This document shows, piece by piece, positions 21,815 through 32,730 of a stretch of 64,000 nt of DNA. Origin of the DNA: Cryptomeria japonica. Lineage: Eukaryota; Streptophyta; Pinopsida; Cupressales; Cupressaceae. The translations under genes were made by a program, and so were the position numbers. Every line of letters begins with the position of its first letter. Positions within the stretch are counted from its first letter, which is position 1. The DNA lies in contig NC_081412.1 of assembly GCF_030272615.1 (NCBI RefSeq), forward strand, positions 141,710,747 through 141,774,746. The letters are read 5' to 3'. A model generated the notes under the pieces. The model saw nothing but the letters and a program-made list of their open reading frames with translations. It made no database searches and was not told the DNA's origin.

Positions 21815-22277
21815 GGGTTGATGGAAATAGAGTGAGAGACTAGAGAGAGAGGAAGGGATGGAAAGAGAGGGAGAGACTAGAGAGAGAAAGTGAGAGAGAT
21901 AGAGGGAGTAAGGGAAGTGTTGATGGAAAGAATGGGAGATACCAAGAGAGTGAGAGAGAGAGAGAGAGAGAGAGGTTTATGCAAAGAGAGAGCCTAAGTG
22001 AGAGAGAGGGAGAGAGAGAGAGGGGAAGGTAGGGGTTGAGGAAAAGAGAGGGAGAGACTTGAGAGAGAGATATCCTTACCTTCCTCCCTCTCTCTCACTT
22101 GGGCTCTCTCTCTTTCAGCCTCTCCCTTCCTCTCTCTCACATGGGCTCTATCTATCTCGTCTCTTCCTCTGTTTCCATCAACCTCTCTCTCAACCCCTCC
22201 CTTCCTCCCTCCACCTGTCTTACTAGGGCTATCTCTCTAGTTTCTTACACATTTTCCATTCCTTCCTCCCTCTCACT
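21078..22277. repeat. CT/GA tract of unit B, right part
   Basis: Continuation of the unit B tract after G1: pyrimidine-rich to about 21640, purine-rich from 21660 to 22070 with a (GA)n run near 21750-21810, then pyrimidine-rich to the copia LTR. It corresponds to 1490-2601 of unit A. Confidence 0.85.
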
Positions 22278-23224
22278 TGTTGGACAAATAATGTATCAAC
22301 CTTGCATTTACATGAGGCTACTATTTATAGTAAGTTTTGTTTTGAGCATGAAATGGTGCAAAATTTCCCTCAAAGCTTCAGATTGGCTAGAGAAGCATGC
22401 TGGTAAATTTTCATCACAAGATCATAACTAATTTTGAAGATATTAAAATTTTTGTTTTTGAAGAGCGTGATGAAAGGTTTAAATTTAATAACGAGGACTT
22501 TAGAGGCCCTAAAATGCCCTAAAAAGTGGGCATATCCAGCGTAGTGGGTTATGAGGTGATAGAGAACTTCACAAGCTTTTTGACACTTCAAACGATTCAT
22601 CAATTAAACACACGGTTCACAAGTTATCGCCTCTAGAAGTTTGAACTTCTGAAATAGGAAATATAAAATGCATTAGACACATAAATGAGTTCTAAAAGGG
22701 AGGAACATGCATTGATGTGTGTTTTGACACATCATAGGGCATCTAGATTAGAGATAAGGTCATCTCTACTTTATTGGGAGGTTTTAGCCCATGGTTTTGT
22801 AATATCATTTGATGGTATATTAGTGGTTTACAACTTTTGCCAAAAAAAATATATCATTTGACGGTTTCTTGTATTGTATCTCCTATATATGAGATGCATG
22901 AGACACATGTTGTGTATAAGAATCTTATGGTTATTGAGTTACCTCTCAATCTCTGATTCGTGGTACTCCTATGAAGAGATTTCTTTGCAAGTATATTATA
23001 ATCTATTATTGATTGCTGACTAATATATTGAGCTTCTTTTAGAGAGTGGGGTTTTTTTCCCGAAAGGGTTTTCCCCATGTAAATCACCATGTTGTAGTAT
23101 GCATGTTATTGCATCTATTTTTGTTAAGTTTCTTTAATTGTTGTAATGATCTGTAAAAGTTTTTTGTAATACCCTCCTCTCAAGATTAGTGTAGGAAGTT
23201 GTTCCGCTACTTAACTTCCTTACA
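22278..23224 (+). repeat. Copia 5' LTR, unit B copy
   Basis: TGTTGGACAAATAATG to CCTTACA, homologous to 2602-3533 with a few percent divergence and one insertion of about 15 bp (near 22694). It ends at the same initiator-Met primer site (TAGTATCAGAGCTTG at 23227-23241). Confidence 0.6.
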
Positions 23225-23348
23225 AGTAGTATCAGAGCTTGATCACCTTTTGTTTCAGTTGTGGGTTGTTGGGTGTTTTAAACTAATCTAGATATGAGTG
23301 GGAGCTTTTGCAGAAGATACTTTTTGATCTTGTTGTAGGAATTTTCAT

Positions 23349-24594
23349 ATGGTAAGTTCATCAAGGAGAATAGAGGTGGAGAAATTTTCTAGAAGTAATT
23401 TTGAGATGTGGAAGCTGAAGATGGAGGATCTATTAATAGATCAAAATATGTGGGATGTTGTTGATGCGAATGTCTCAAGACCCTTAGATCCAACTATGGC
23501 TACTCAATATGATGTTATGGACCGTAAAGCCAAGGGTCTAGTAAGATTGTACTTGGTAGACTCTATTTTAATCAATGTCCATGAAAAGAACTCTACAAAG
23601 AAGTTATGGACTAATCTTGGTGAGATGTATCAAGCCAAATCTTTATTAAATCATATTTTCTTGAGGAAGAAATTGTATTCCTTGAGAATGGAAGAGGGTG
23701 GATGGATTATAGATCACCTAGAAGCATTTAATATGTTGGTGGCTCAATTGGTATCTATTGGTGTTAAGATGGATGATGAGAAGTGCCAGATATTGCTTTG
23801 TTTTTTGCCTAATTCATGGTTTCTCTTGTTATGGATATTTGTAGTACTTATGTTGTTTTGAAGTCTGAAGATGTGGTGGGTGTGTTGCTTGGTGAAGAGA
23901 TGCAGAGAAAGGTATCCATTAGTTCAAAGTAATACCTAATTGTCCTTGGAAGACCTAAGGAAAAAGAAAAGAGTAATGAGAAGTGTAATAATTCCAAGTC
24001 CAGAGGGAGATTGAAATATCCTAGAAATTCCAAAGTCATTTGTTGGAATTGCGGTTTTTCAAGACACATCCATAACGAATACAAAGAAGAAAAGAAGAAG
24101 AAAAATAAGAAGTTCAATTCCGATTCCAATTCCAAGAAGGAAGATGGTGATGCATTCATTATAGCTTTGGCTACTCATGTAGGTAATGATGCATGGTTAA
24201 TTGACTCAGGTGCATCTTTTCATATGACTTCCAATAGAGATTGGTTTTTTGAATATGAAGAATTTAATGGAGGTAAGGTGTACTTGGGTGATGTTTCAAA
24301 TTTAGATATTATTGGTCATGGTAACATTAGAATCAGGTTTCTTGATGGTAGAATAAAAAGGATTAGCGATATGTTGCATATCCTTGGATTAAAACAAAAT
24401 TTATTATTTATGAGCAAACTTATAGATGCGGTTGTGTAGGTAGTATTTTCCAATGTAGGATGTATGATGATTAAGGGTGCTATGGTGATTGCTATAGGTG
24501 TCAAGTTCAAAACTTTATATAAGCTAGAGGCATACACTATTGAGTGTAATAGAACTTCTATAAAAAGGTAAATTTTTGGATACTTCATCGGAAG
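23349..24594 (+). pseudogene. Copia gag and protease, degenerate (unit B)
   Basis: Homologue of 3658-4900. The gag frame runs from 23349 to 23861 without the early stop of unit A and includes FEMWKLKMEDLL, KKLWTNLGEMYQAKSLLN and CQILLCFLPNSW. The frameshift before the zinc knuckle is the same as in unit A. The knuckle keeps its first Cys (CWNCGFSRHIHNEY) but also lacks the last one. The protease motif is intact here (WLIDSGASFHMTS at about 24196-24234). The copy is cut at 24594 by insertion of G3, inside a segment that in unit A reads on into integrase. Confidence 0.85.
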
Positions 24595-25798
24595 TGTAAA
24601 TTGGAAAATTAGATCCTAGTGACTCCTCACCTAGGAGAGAGAAAGGAAGCCACTAGGATGATTTTCACTTGGGAGGAAGTTTACATTCAAAAGCAGGGTT
24701 GAATCCACTAGATCCAAATCTGAGGGGAATAAGGATGTTAATTCTAAGTGGATTGCAAGTGATTGAAGAGTAATTTACGCTCTTTTGTAAATGAGAAAGT
24801 TGACTCGTTGACTATGTGCAAAAGAGAGAGAAAGTGAGTGAAATGAGGTGCTACCAGTTTGGGATCACGTTGTAACTTCGGATCTGATTTAATTAAACTA
24901 ACACGGATCTTCCCTACAAATTTGGAGAAAATTCATCGAGACTGTGGTGGGAATGTACATGGTCTGCTACAAAATCCGGAAAACAAAAAGGGTTCTTCCG
25001 TCTCTTAAAATGAAGCCCAAACCTATAATTATAGCTATGCACCTACAACCTACACACAAAAAGAGAAGAAAAGGGGGTTGTGGATAGGGGTTTGCCTCAG
25101 TCAAACCTCGATTGAGGAATCAACCTTGAAAGAAAGTACTTGCAAATGCTTGAATGTAAACAATGGAGATGTATACCTTTTAGATTTGTAACTTGTTGAT
25201 GATGATTTCTTTGCTTCTTCAATTTAACCAAAAATGTTGTATGAAATGGAATGTAACATGAAAAAATCCTAACACACACACATGCTTGGAAATGAATGTT
25301 GTAATGTTGCTCCAATGGATGAATGAAGAAGAATTGAATGCTTGATGATGACCTTGAAATATTGTATCTTCTCCTTATGCTCTCTATCTGTCCTTCCCCT
25401 TATCCATTTGTCCTCCTCTCATGAATGATGGTATTGAACTCCCTTTTATACATGCCTCAAGTATTAATTTTCAACCACCGAAGGCCGACAAAGAGGGATT
25501 GCAAAGCTTGAAGTCAAGAAATGCATAGGATACTGGGTAGACCTAACATAGGGCCACCCTATGAGGTGGAGATAGGGGCGCCACACCACTATCCTTTCCT
25601 ATGGGGGACAGGGGCACCACGCCCCTATCCTGCCCTATTTTGGGGCCCAAATAGGATCTTAAGAAGACACAAGACATGAAGGAGAAAGAGAGAAGGGTTG
25701 GAAATGCAGAAATAGGTCCTGGTTAGGGAAGGAGATTCCATTGCCAAGATGAGGACCCCAAATGTGGTTAAAATTGCAGGGGTCGCAATTTTATGACA
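24595..25798 (-). repeat. G3 3' LTR
   Basis: On the plus strand it runs from TGTAAATTGG to TTTTATGACA; on its own strand it starts TGTCATAAAATTGCG and ends CCAATTTACA. The insertion point follows GGAAG (24590-24594). Its first 539 plus-strand bases match 63462-64000. No gene lies in it. Confidence 0.85.
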
Positions 25799-25820
25799 CT
25801 ATATTTAGCCCCCACTTTAG
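25799..25820 (-). promoter_or_regulatory. G3 polypurine tract
   Basis: On the minus strand AAAGTGGGGGCTAAATATAG directly precedes the LTR start, the expected site and composition of a plus-strand primer. It fixes the orientation of G3 as minus. Confidence 0.75.
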
Positions 25821-26530
25821 TGGGAGTATGGCTTATGCCACTACTACCAGTAAAGTAGAAGAAAGTGAGAGATGAAGATGAGAGATGTAGAGCAAAAATC
25901 ATAGGGAGTATAAGACATCACTGATATCGAGGAGCAAAAAGTCCCCAACCTTAGGGTCTTAACTCATGCCAACATATGCAAGAGCACACAAAACAAAAAG
26001 GCACAAGACACACAAAACAAAGACAAAGTGCAAAAAGACACATGACAAGAACAAGACACAAGATGACAAACTAACTAGCCAAAGAGATCTCGAGCTTAGA
26101 TGTCTCAACAACTAATCAAGACACAAAGACCAATGCCATCACATAAACACAAGCGATCACATCAAAGAGGAAAGATGACATCATCCATGAACTATTAATA
26201 GTAAAAATATGAGTTCATGAGAGGAAGAAGAGAGAGAACATGAATACACACTTTGGTGATCCATGAGAAGAAAGATGAAGAAGAAAGAAACCATGGATGT
26301 CTTGCCCCTAAAAATAGGTGATCCATGGAAAGAAGGACATAGAAAATCTTGCCCCTAGAGATTTCCTAGGTGATCCATGTAAGAGAGAGAGAGAGTGAGA
26401 ACTCTGTTAGTTCCACTCAACCTCATGCACATTTTTGCAAGTGAGGTTCAAAGTGACTCATAGGCGTCTATGCCCAAGTATGCTACAACTTGTATAGAAT
26501 GTATAGTACAAGTGTCAATAAAGGTGTAAT

Positions 26531-26860
26531 ATCTCTCTCTAAGAGACCATGCTCTGGTTCTGAGAATAATCACCCCACATAAAAGAAAAGTGACATCATC
26601 TCGCTCTAAGAGACCATGCTCTAGTTTCGAGAATGACCCACTATACAAGAGAAAAGTGACGACATCTTTCTCTAAGAGGTTTCCCTCTGGTTCCAAGAAT
26701 GTCTCACTATACAAGACAAGAAGAAGTGAAGACATCTCTCTTTAAGAGACTGTGCTCTGGTTCCAAGAATCACCCACTGTACAAAAAGTGACAACATCTT
26801 TCTCTAAGAGGTTTCCCTCTGGTTCCGAGAATGTCCCATTGTTCAATGCATGAGAGAAGT
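26531..26860. repeat. Five tandem units of about 66 bp in G3
   Basis: Units start near 26531, 26598, 26663, 26733 and 26795. Each begins ATCTYTCTCTAAGAG, followed by CTCTGGTTCCGAGAAT and a CCCACTATACAAGAGAAAAG-like tail. Each carries the palindrome CTCTNAAGAG or CTCTAAGAG. Unit length varies from about 62 to 70 bp. Confidence 0.85.
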
Positions 26861-27380
26861 ATGGTACAAAGGAGCAGTGTGGGTGCCCCCCCTTAAGATG
26901 TCAATATAGGCTAATGTTGATATCTTAAGGAAAGTAGAACAATGATACCTACCTTCATCACAAAGAAGATATCTGCCATGCAACAATGTCATAAATCCAA
27001 GCAAGAGAGGGAATACTCTTTAAGAAAGGATAAGATAGTTGAAAAGAGATATCTTGTTGTAAGTGTAAAGGTGATCCTTGGAGGAGAAGAGATCTTTTTT
27101 CAAAAAGACATCTACCCCCAAGAGGAGTTGTCTTAAACAAATATAACATCTTCTAGCACAAGAAAAGGAAAGAACGAGAATGCAATCCTTCCCCTTATTT
27201 CTAGGTGAAAGGGATTCTTGATGAGGGATGACTCACGTTTAGCCCCCAAAGGGATGGCTAGATTTATCATAGATGTACATTACCAAGTGTAAAAGAGGTC
27301 ATAATCAAGGATTAACACTTCTTGTATAAGAGAGAATCCTTAAGTAAATAACCAACAATTCTACACAAGGAATGGCATCC

Positions 27381-27412
27381 ACTTAATAGGGAAAAGTGGA
27401 TCCCTATTAAGT
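27381..27412. other. Perfect 12-bp stem-loop in G3
   Basis: ACTTAATAGGGA (27381-27392) and TCCCTATTAAGT (27401-27412) are exact inverted complements around an 8-base loop. The left arm and loop recur without the right arm near 27430. No flanking signal suggests a terminator or a gene. Confidence 0.8.
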
Positions 27413-28121
27413 AATAGAACTCACACCATCCACTTAATAGGGAAAAGTGTATCCCTAGAGAAAGAGAGAGAGAAGGACCATTGCCCCCCAAGCTAAGGGA
27501 CAATGAGAAGAGCTTACACAATCTACTAGAGAGAGATTAAACATAAGCAAATGTGCAATGAACTTACATGACCACATGCAAGAAAAGACACTAGTAAATG
27601 TAAAATACATATATCAAGAAGTGGTAATCTTTGAAAAGAAGAGAGAAAAAGAATCATACATTCCCCGAGGGGGAATAGTCATAAAAGCATACCATTGTAA
27701 GAAATGATAATCCCATATGAAAAATGCAGCCCCTAAAGGAAATAATAATACAAGGGAAAGGAGCGAAAATTATTTCCCCCCAAGTGAGGAGAACAAGGAG
27801 AAATATTACACATTTTTTGATGGTGATTAGTTTCAAGAGATATGTCATCCTAGTGGAACAAATCCTTTCAAGGAAGGGATGCATACTTCTCAAGAGATCA
27901 TTCCTTGCTAAGGGGCATATCAGACTTGCGAATAATCAAAACCATATAAGAGGTAAGGTTTCCAGGAGAATGAAGGAAAGAGAAGAAGTGAAATAATCAT
28001 TAAAGATGCCCCTTTCCAAGAAAAGAGGAAAACCAAGGAACAATTATATGCTCACATAAGAATAACCCTATGCAAGAAAAGAGATTTGATTATGAATTAT
28101 GCACAAAGATAGAGATAAATG

Positions 28122-30016
28122 TGTAGTCACATAAATCTGTCCACTTAATTAAATGAATACTTAGTATTTATTTGATTATTTAACCATCAATTAATAATTA
28201 ATTAAATTAATATTTAATTAATTCATCTTAACCCTCTTCTCCTATTAATTAAATAAATTATTCAATTTATTTGATTTAATTCACTTAACCAAATTCATAC
28301 CATTCATTAAATAAATAAATCATATTTGTTTAATTAAATCTTCTCTCACATTTAAATAAATTAATATTTATTTAAATCCCCCAAAATCCCACCTCTCACA
28401 TTTAAATAAATAAATCATTTATTTAAATCACCTTTATCCTCCACCCACTTGTATTTTCCTACAAAAGCAAGTTGCACAATTATTTTAAATAAATAATTTA
28501 TTTAAATCACCTTTATCCTCCACCCACTTGTATTTTCCTACAAAAGCAAGTTGCACAACTATTTTAAATAAATTATTTATTTAAAATCCTATTTATCCTC
28601 ACCCACTTGAAACCTTTAATGGTTTCCCTTAAAATATTCAAACTTGATGGCTTTAAAGTCTTCAAACTTGATGGCTTCCTTCTATAGTCTTCTTAAGACT
28701 TTAATGGTTTTCCTTAAAGTCTTCAAGCCTTTAATGGTTCCCCTCAAAGTCTTCAAGCATTTTAATGCTTTATCTTCCTTTTTCTCATTTAAATAAATTA
28801 ATATTTATTTGAATATTTATCCAAATACAACTTGCACACATTTATTGAAATAAATGAATTTTTATTTTTATAAAATCCTATTTTCCCTCACCCACCAAAT
28901 CCACTTGCAAAATCTAATCCCCTTCTAGATTCTTCTAACCCCTTCCTAATTAACTTTATCCATCCCCTAATTATTGTCACATTCCTACGCAAAATGGAGT
29001 CACTTCTCAAAGCCTAAAAGTCTTTGATAACCATTAAAGGCTTTCAACCTTCAACCACTAAATGTCTCAAAGTCTTGGATAACCTTTGAAAGCTTCCAAC
29101 CTTCAACCACTAAATGGCTCAAAGTCTTTGATAACTATTGAAGGCTTTCAACCTTCAACCACTTAATCCCCAAAGTCTCCAATAACCATTAATAGTTACC
29201 TCAAACCCTCCCACATGGTTAAAACATTTGTTTTGACTCAACCTCTACCCAACCCAAGGGTCTCATCAAGCCTTTAATGCTTTGACCATGATTATCTCTT
29301 AATCATTTGCACAAAGGTTTATCTTTGCATTAACTCCTAATCCAGTGGGTAATCCTAATTTAGGCTTGACCCTTACCTTCTAGATAACCATGAGGTCTCC
29401 TCATGCATTTAATGCCTCCAACCTCTTCTTTCAACCCAATCTTATGTTGACACTTGTCACCATTTCATTGGTGCAAATTGTGCACATGGATCTCCAACTT
29501 TCAAGCTTGACCCTTGATTAAACCTTTCAATCTTGGCCATCCATTGCTCCATTTTTCCTATAAATAGAGCCCATTCCTTCATAATCCAGATCCTGAAAAC
29601 TTGTATGCATTTAGGCTATAGACATTTTTAGAGAGCATTTAGCATAGCATAGCTAAAATCTTGTCTTTTTGGTAAAATCAATCATTTTAGCATCAATAGC
29701 ATAGTATTTATCTTTTCATTTCATATTTGAAGCTTAATATTAAATCTCAATCCTCCATAAGCATCCATAGTGCAAAAAGCTGCTGAGAGCTACACTCATT
29801 TGGGACTTGGAGAGGAGAGGAACAAGGGAGGAGCAACTATGAGCATCTTGATTAGCTATTTTATTCTATGTTTATATGCTTTCTATTTCATGCTTAATAT
29901 CTCTCTTGATATGCCTGTTTAGGATAATCTTTTGTTGCTAACACTAATGTTTGTTTCTTGTGCTCTTGTGTGTGTTGCCATCAAACAGATTTTCTAATCC
30001 TTTTTGCAGAGCATCA
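28122..30016 (+). repeat. G2 5' LTR
   Basis: TGTAGTCACA to GAGCATCA. The first 470 bp hold about eight AT-rich inverted repeats. A 69-bp direct repeat with CCTACAAAAGCAAGTTGCAC occurs twice (about 28431-28570). Three copies of a roughly 60-bp unit with CTTTCAACCTTCAACCACT lie at about 29026-29165. Confidence 0.95.
29559..29567 (+). promoter_or_regulatory. Likely TATA box of G2 LTR promoter
   Basis: TATAAATAG within CCTATAAATAGAGCCC, about 450 bp before the LTR end, a classic plant TATA context. The identical site in the 3' LTR is at 44016-44024. Confidence 0.65.
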
Positions 30017-30018
30017 TT

Positions 30019-30038
30019 TGGTGAACCCGACGTGAATC
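30019..30038 (+). other. G2 primer binding site, tRNA-Trp
   Basis: TGGTGAACCCGACGTGAATC starts two bases after the LTR. It is the complement of the 3' end of plant tRNA-Trp as I know it (GATTCACGTCGGGTTCA plus CCA). G3 uses the same primer. Confidence 0.8.
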
Positions 30039-32730
30039 CAAACACCAAAAAGATCAACTTTTTTTTTTTTTTTTTAACCAATAACATGTTTGAATGTTGA
30101 AAATGTCACACAGGTTGCGCTTTTGACACTGTTTTGGTGCATTTGACATTATTTTGGCGCTATTCACCCTGTTTCAGTGCTTTTTCCTTCTCTGTCTTTC
30201 CCTTTCTTTTAGTGCGTTTGTGTTAAATAGTGCCTCTGTTCATACGCAAACTAGCGCTATTGTAACAAAACGTTGTACAAATCACCTTGTAACCAAAAAA
30301 AAAATAAAAAATTAGGGTTGTAGAAGCCCACCAAATAGGCGGATTTTACTAACTATTTTTCTCTTTTGTGCAGATTTAAATTAGATTAAAAAGTAGATTT
30401 ATATTTTTTTACTAACTTGTTTTTTGAAGTTGGTTTTAAAAATGAATTCACTTTTTATTTTGGTTTAAAATTAACTTCACATTTCAACTTTGGGCTTTTA
30501 AAAAAAGAATCACATATTTGTTTGGGGCTCTTAAAAAGAATTTCATTGCTCCAAGGTAAAAAGAACCACAAACTTATACAAAAACAACTTTATTTTTTTT
30601 TGCAAGTTAGGAAACAAACTTCGTTTTGGTGCTTAAAATAAACAAGGCAAAATTTATTTCTTGCATCAAGATAAAACTCACAATCCACACTTCCATTTTT
30701 GGTGCAAATAAAATTCACAATCAACTTGTCTCATTTTTAAAGCAATTTTACAAACGTATTTTTCATTAAGTTGACCAGGATTTTCAAATTCTAGTTTACT
30801 CAAACAATTGCCTTTGAAAATTAAAAAGAACACCATGATTGTTGGAGCAACATCTCCAAATAGTTAGATCACATTGCAATGATAGATTAAAAAGAACAAG
30901 TGTTTTTCATGCTTGGCACACTTGTGCAAAGAGTTGGTCGAGTGGTCCTACTTCTAACACACACTATCCTCTCCCTTGGCTTTCGTGGTCCTAGGTGCAA
31001 GAGAAAAGTGTTAGTAACACTCAAAATTTTATCTTTTTAAGAGAGGCCTGCCAAGAGACACATCACTCTTGGGAACGACCTTTAGCGGTAAATCCTTCGA
31101 GCCGCTATAGAAATCAGGTGAGAGCGAAAGCTGTAGCCTTGGGTATAGCTGTTCCTACAGTGTAACTGGCCGAAAGGACAAATGGGCCCCACCACCAGTT
31201 ACAAGGCTCTTAAGTGAGTCACTGCAGAATGAACTTATGTCCAAAAACATCAAACATGACTAAACACTTTTAAGTAGTAGCCCACCCATTCTATTGATTG
31301 AGGATATTTGAGATATAATTTAGTGCAAGAGCATAGATGGTTTTGCTCCCAAGATACTCACCATACATATTTCCTTGAGTAGAAACATAGCTTTTTGAAA
31401 AGTCACTTGTGGCTTGATAAAAGTGGTGACTCCCCCATCATAGGGATCATCTATTTGTTATGCTCGTGCAAGACTTAGTGTATCACATCCTTACCTGCCA
31501 AGGTAGGATTCATAAGGTATGTAGTACCAAAGTCGAAGAAATATCAAGATGTGGGCTAAATTTATCACAATTGGCCATTGACCTTAGGGATAAAAAGTGT
31601 TTGAAGTGTGTTCGTTTTAAAGACCAAGTGCAAATTGAGCCGAATTCAGGCTTTGGAAATACACCTTAAAATACATCTAAAGGAAGGGTCATATAAAAAG
31701 TCCAAAAGATTGGGTTGATCTAGACCCATACTCATTTGTGCCTTTGAGGCAACATTCTTGTGTTTGTGTGCTTGCTTTGTTTTCTTGTCAAAGAAAAATT
31801 AGAAAATCAATCCCAAAAACATAGTATTCATCCAACATTTCTCAAAAACAAACAAAAATACCAAAAACAAAGTGCAAACAACAAAGAGACAAATTTTATG
31901 ACCATTCTTCACATCTTGCGAAAGAAGAAGTGTCATCAGAATATCAACTTGAAAAGGAGACCATTAAGCTCAAAGGCTTTGATCAAAAGGAGGAACTTCT
32001 TCTATCTCAATAGACAAATCTTTGTCTCACATAGAGTCTTTCTACATCGTATGCGTCTATACCTTCAAGGTAAAACAAACGAGTTTGATTCAGAATCATT
32101 GAATCGTAGAGCTTTTATGCAATATAGAGCTCTGAGTTATCACAAAAATCAAGGAGGAAAGATTAATCCCAACTTCTTTCCAAACATCTGTATCACCTAC
32201 AACACAGCTCGAGAAGTGCCACCAACGCCTGAAAGGGAAGAGATAGAGTTTGTCCCATTTGTAACACAAAGTTTTTATTGAAGTTGAAAACATTTTCATC
32301 CATCATCTCACTCATACATCATCACTTCATCATCAATCCGTCCCAACTCTCAAAACATTAAGAGGTTCTTGTCCCAAGTTCTCTTTTAGATATTGCTTGA
32401 AATCAAACACATCACATCACTTTTTAGATTGTTTCTACATCTAGGATAAGCTCATCCTAAGAGACACATCTACGCAGGTTAAAACTAGTTCATGAGTGAA
32501 TCCTCTCATTACTAGGTAGTCAAAATCTGTAACACATCTCAGATTTCTCTACACCTTATCACATCCAAACTCCTCAAAACAAACAAGCAATTCAAAGAAG
32601 GAATTTCGGTTACATCTACCTTAAAGTGCTAGAGATCCCCATACAACACAAATCACCAACCATCAATCTTTCATTTCATCGACAATTCATCATCATCTTC
32701 AATCAACTTCACACAAAACTTGCAAACAAA
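30039..32730 (+). other. G2 untranslated leader
   Basis: This 2.7 kb has no supported gene. At 30115-30260 a degenerate GCGCTNTTGACACTGTTTTGG-like motif repeats every 20-30 bases, the analogue of the G1 leader clusters. A structured GC-richer part at 31020-31260 contains AGCGG/CCGCT near 31085-31110 and a 9-bp stem TGTAACTGG (31161-31169) with CCAGTTACA (31195-31203). Frames such as the one at 31760-32281 lack family signatures. Confidence 0.6.

Larger units (their letters stand above)
6905..24594. repeat. Duplication unit B, second copy of the copia-bearing block
   Basis: From GGGAAAGAGATTGAG onward the sequence repeats 1-4900 in the same orientation: LTR-like piece, CT/GA tract, copia LTR, primer site, copia gag and protease. 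Homology is interrupted by G1 (8434-21077, including one TSD copy) and ends at 24594, where G3 begins. Both units share the same gag frameshift, the same primer-site substitution and the same lost zinc-knuckle Cys, so the copied sequence was already defective. Either a tandem segmental duplication or an LTR-internal-LTR-internal array made by recombination explains it. Confidence 0.8.
25821..28121 (-). other. G3 3' internal region, noncoding
   Basis: The region is purine-rich on the plus strand and holds no recognisable protein. Short open frames on either strand have repetitive composition. It contains the tandem array at 26531-26860 and a perfect hairpin at 27381-27412, described separately. 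Its right end is the target duplication AAATG of G2 (28117-28121). Confidence 0.55.

Noticed and set aside
31760-32281. 173-residue plus-strand frame in the G2 leader
   Set aside because: No family wording, no counterpart in the G1 leader, ends before the gag start; probably chance.
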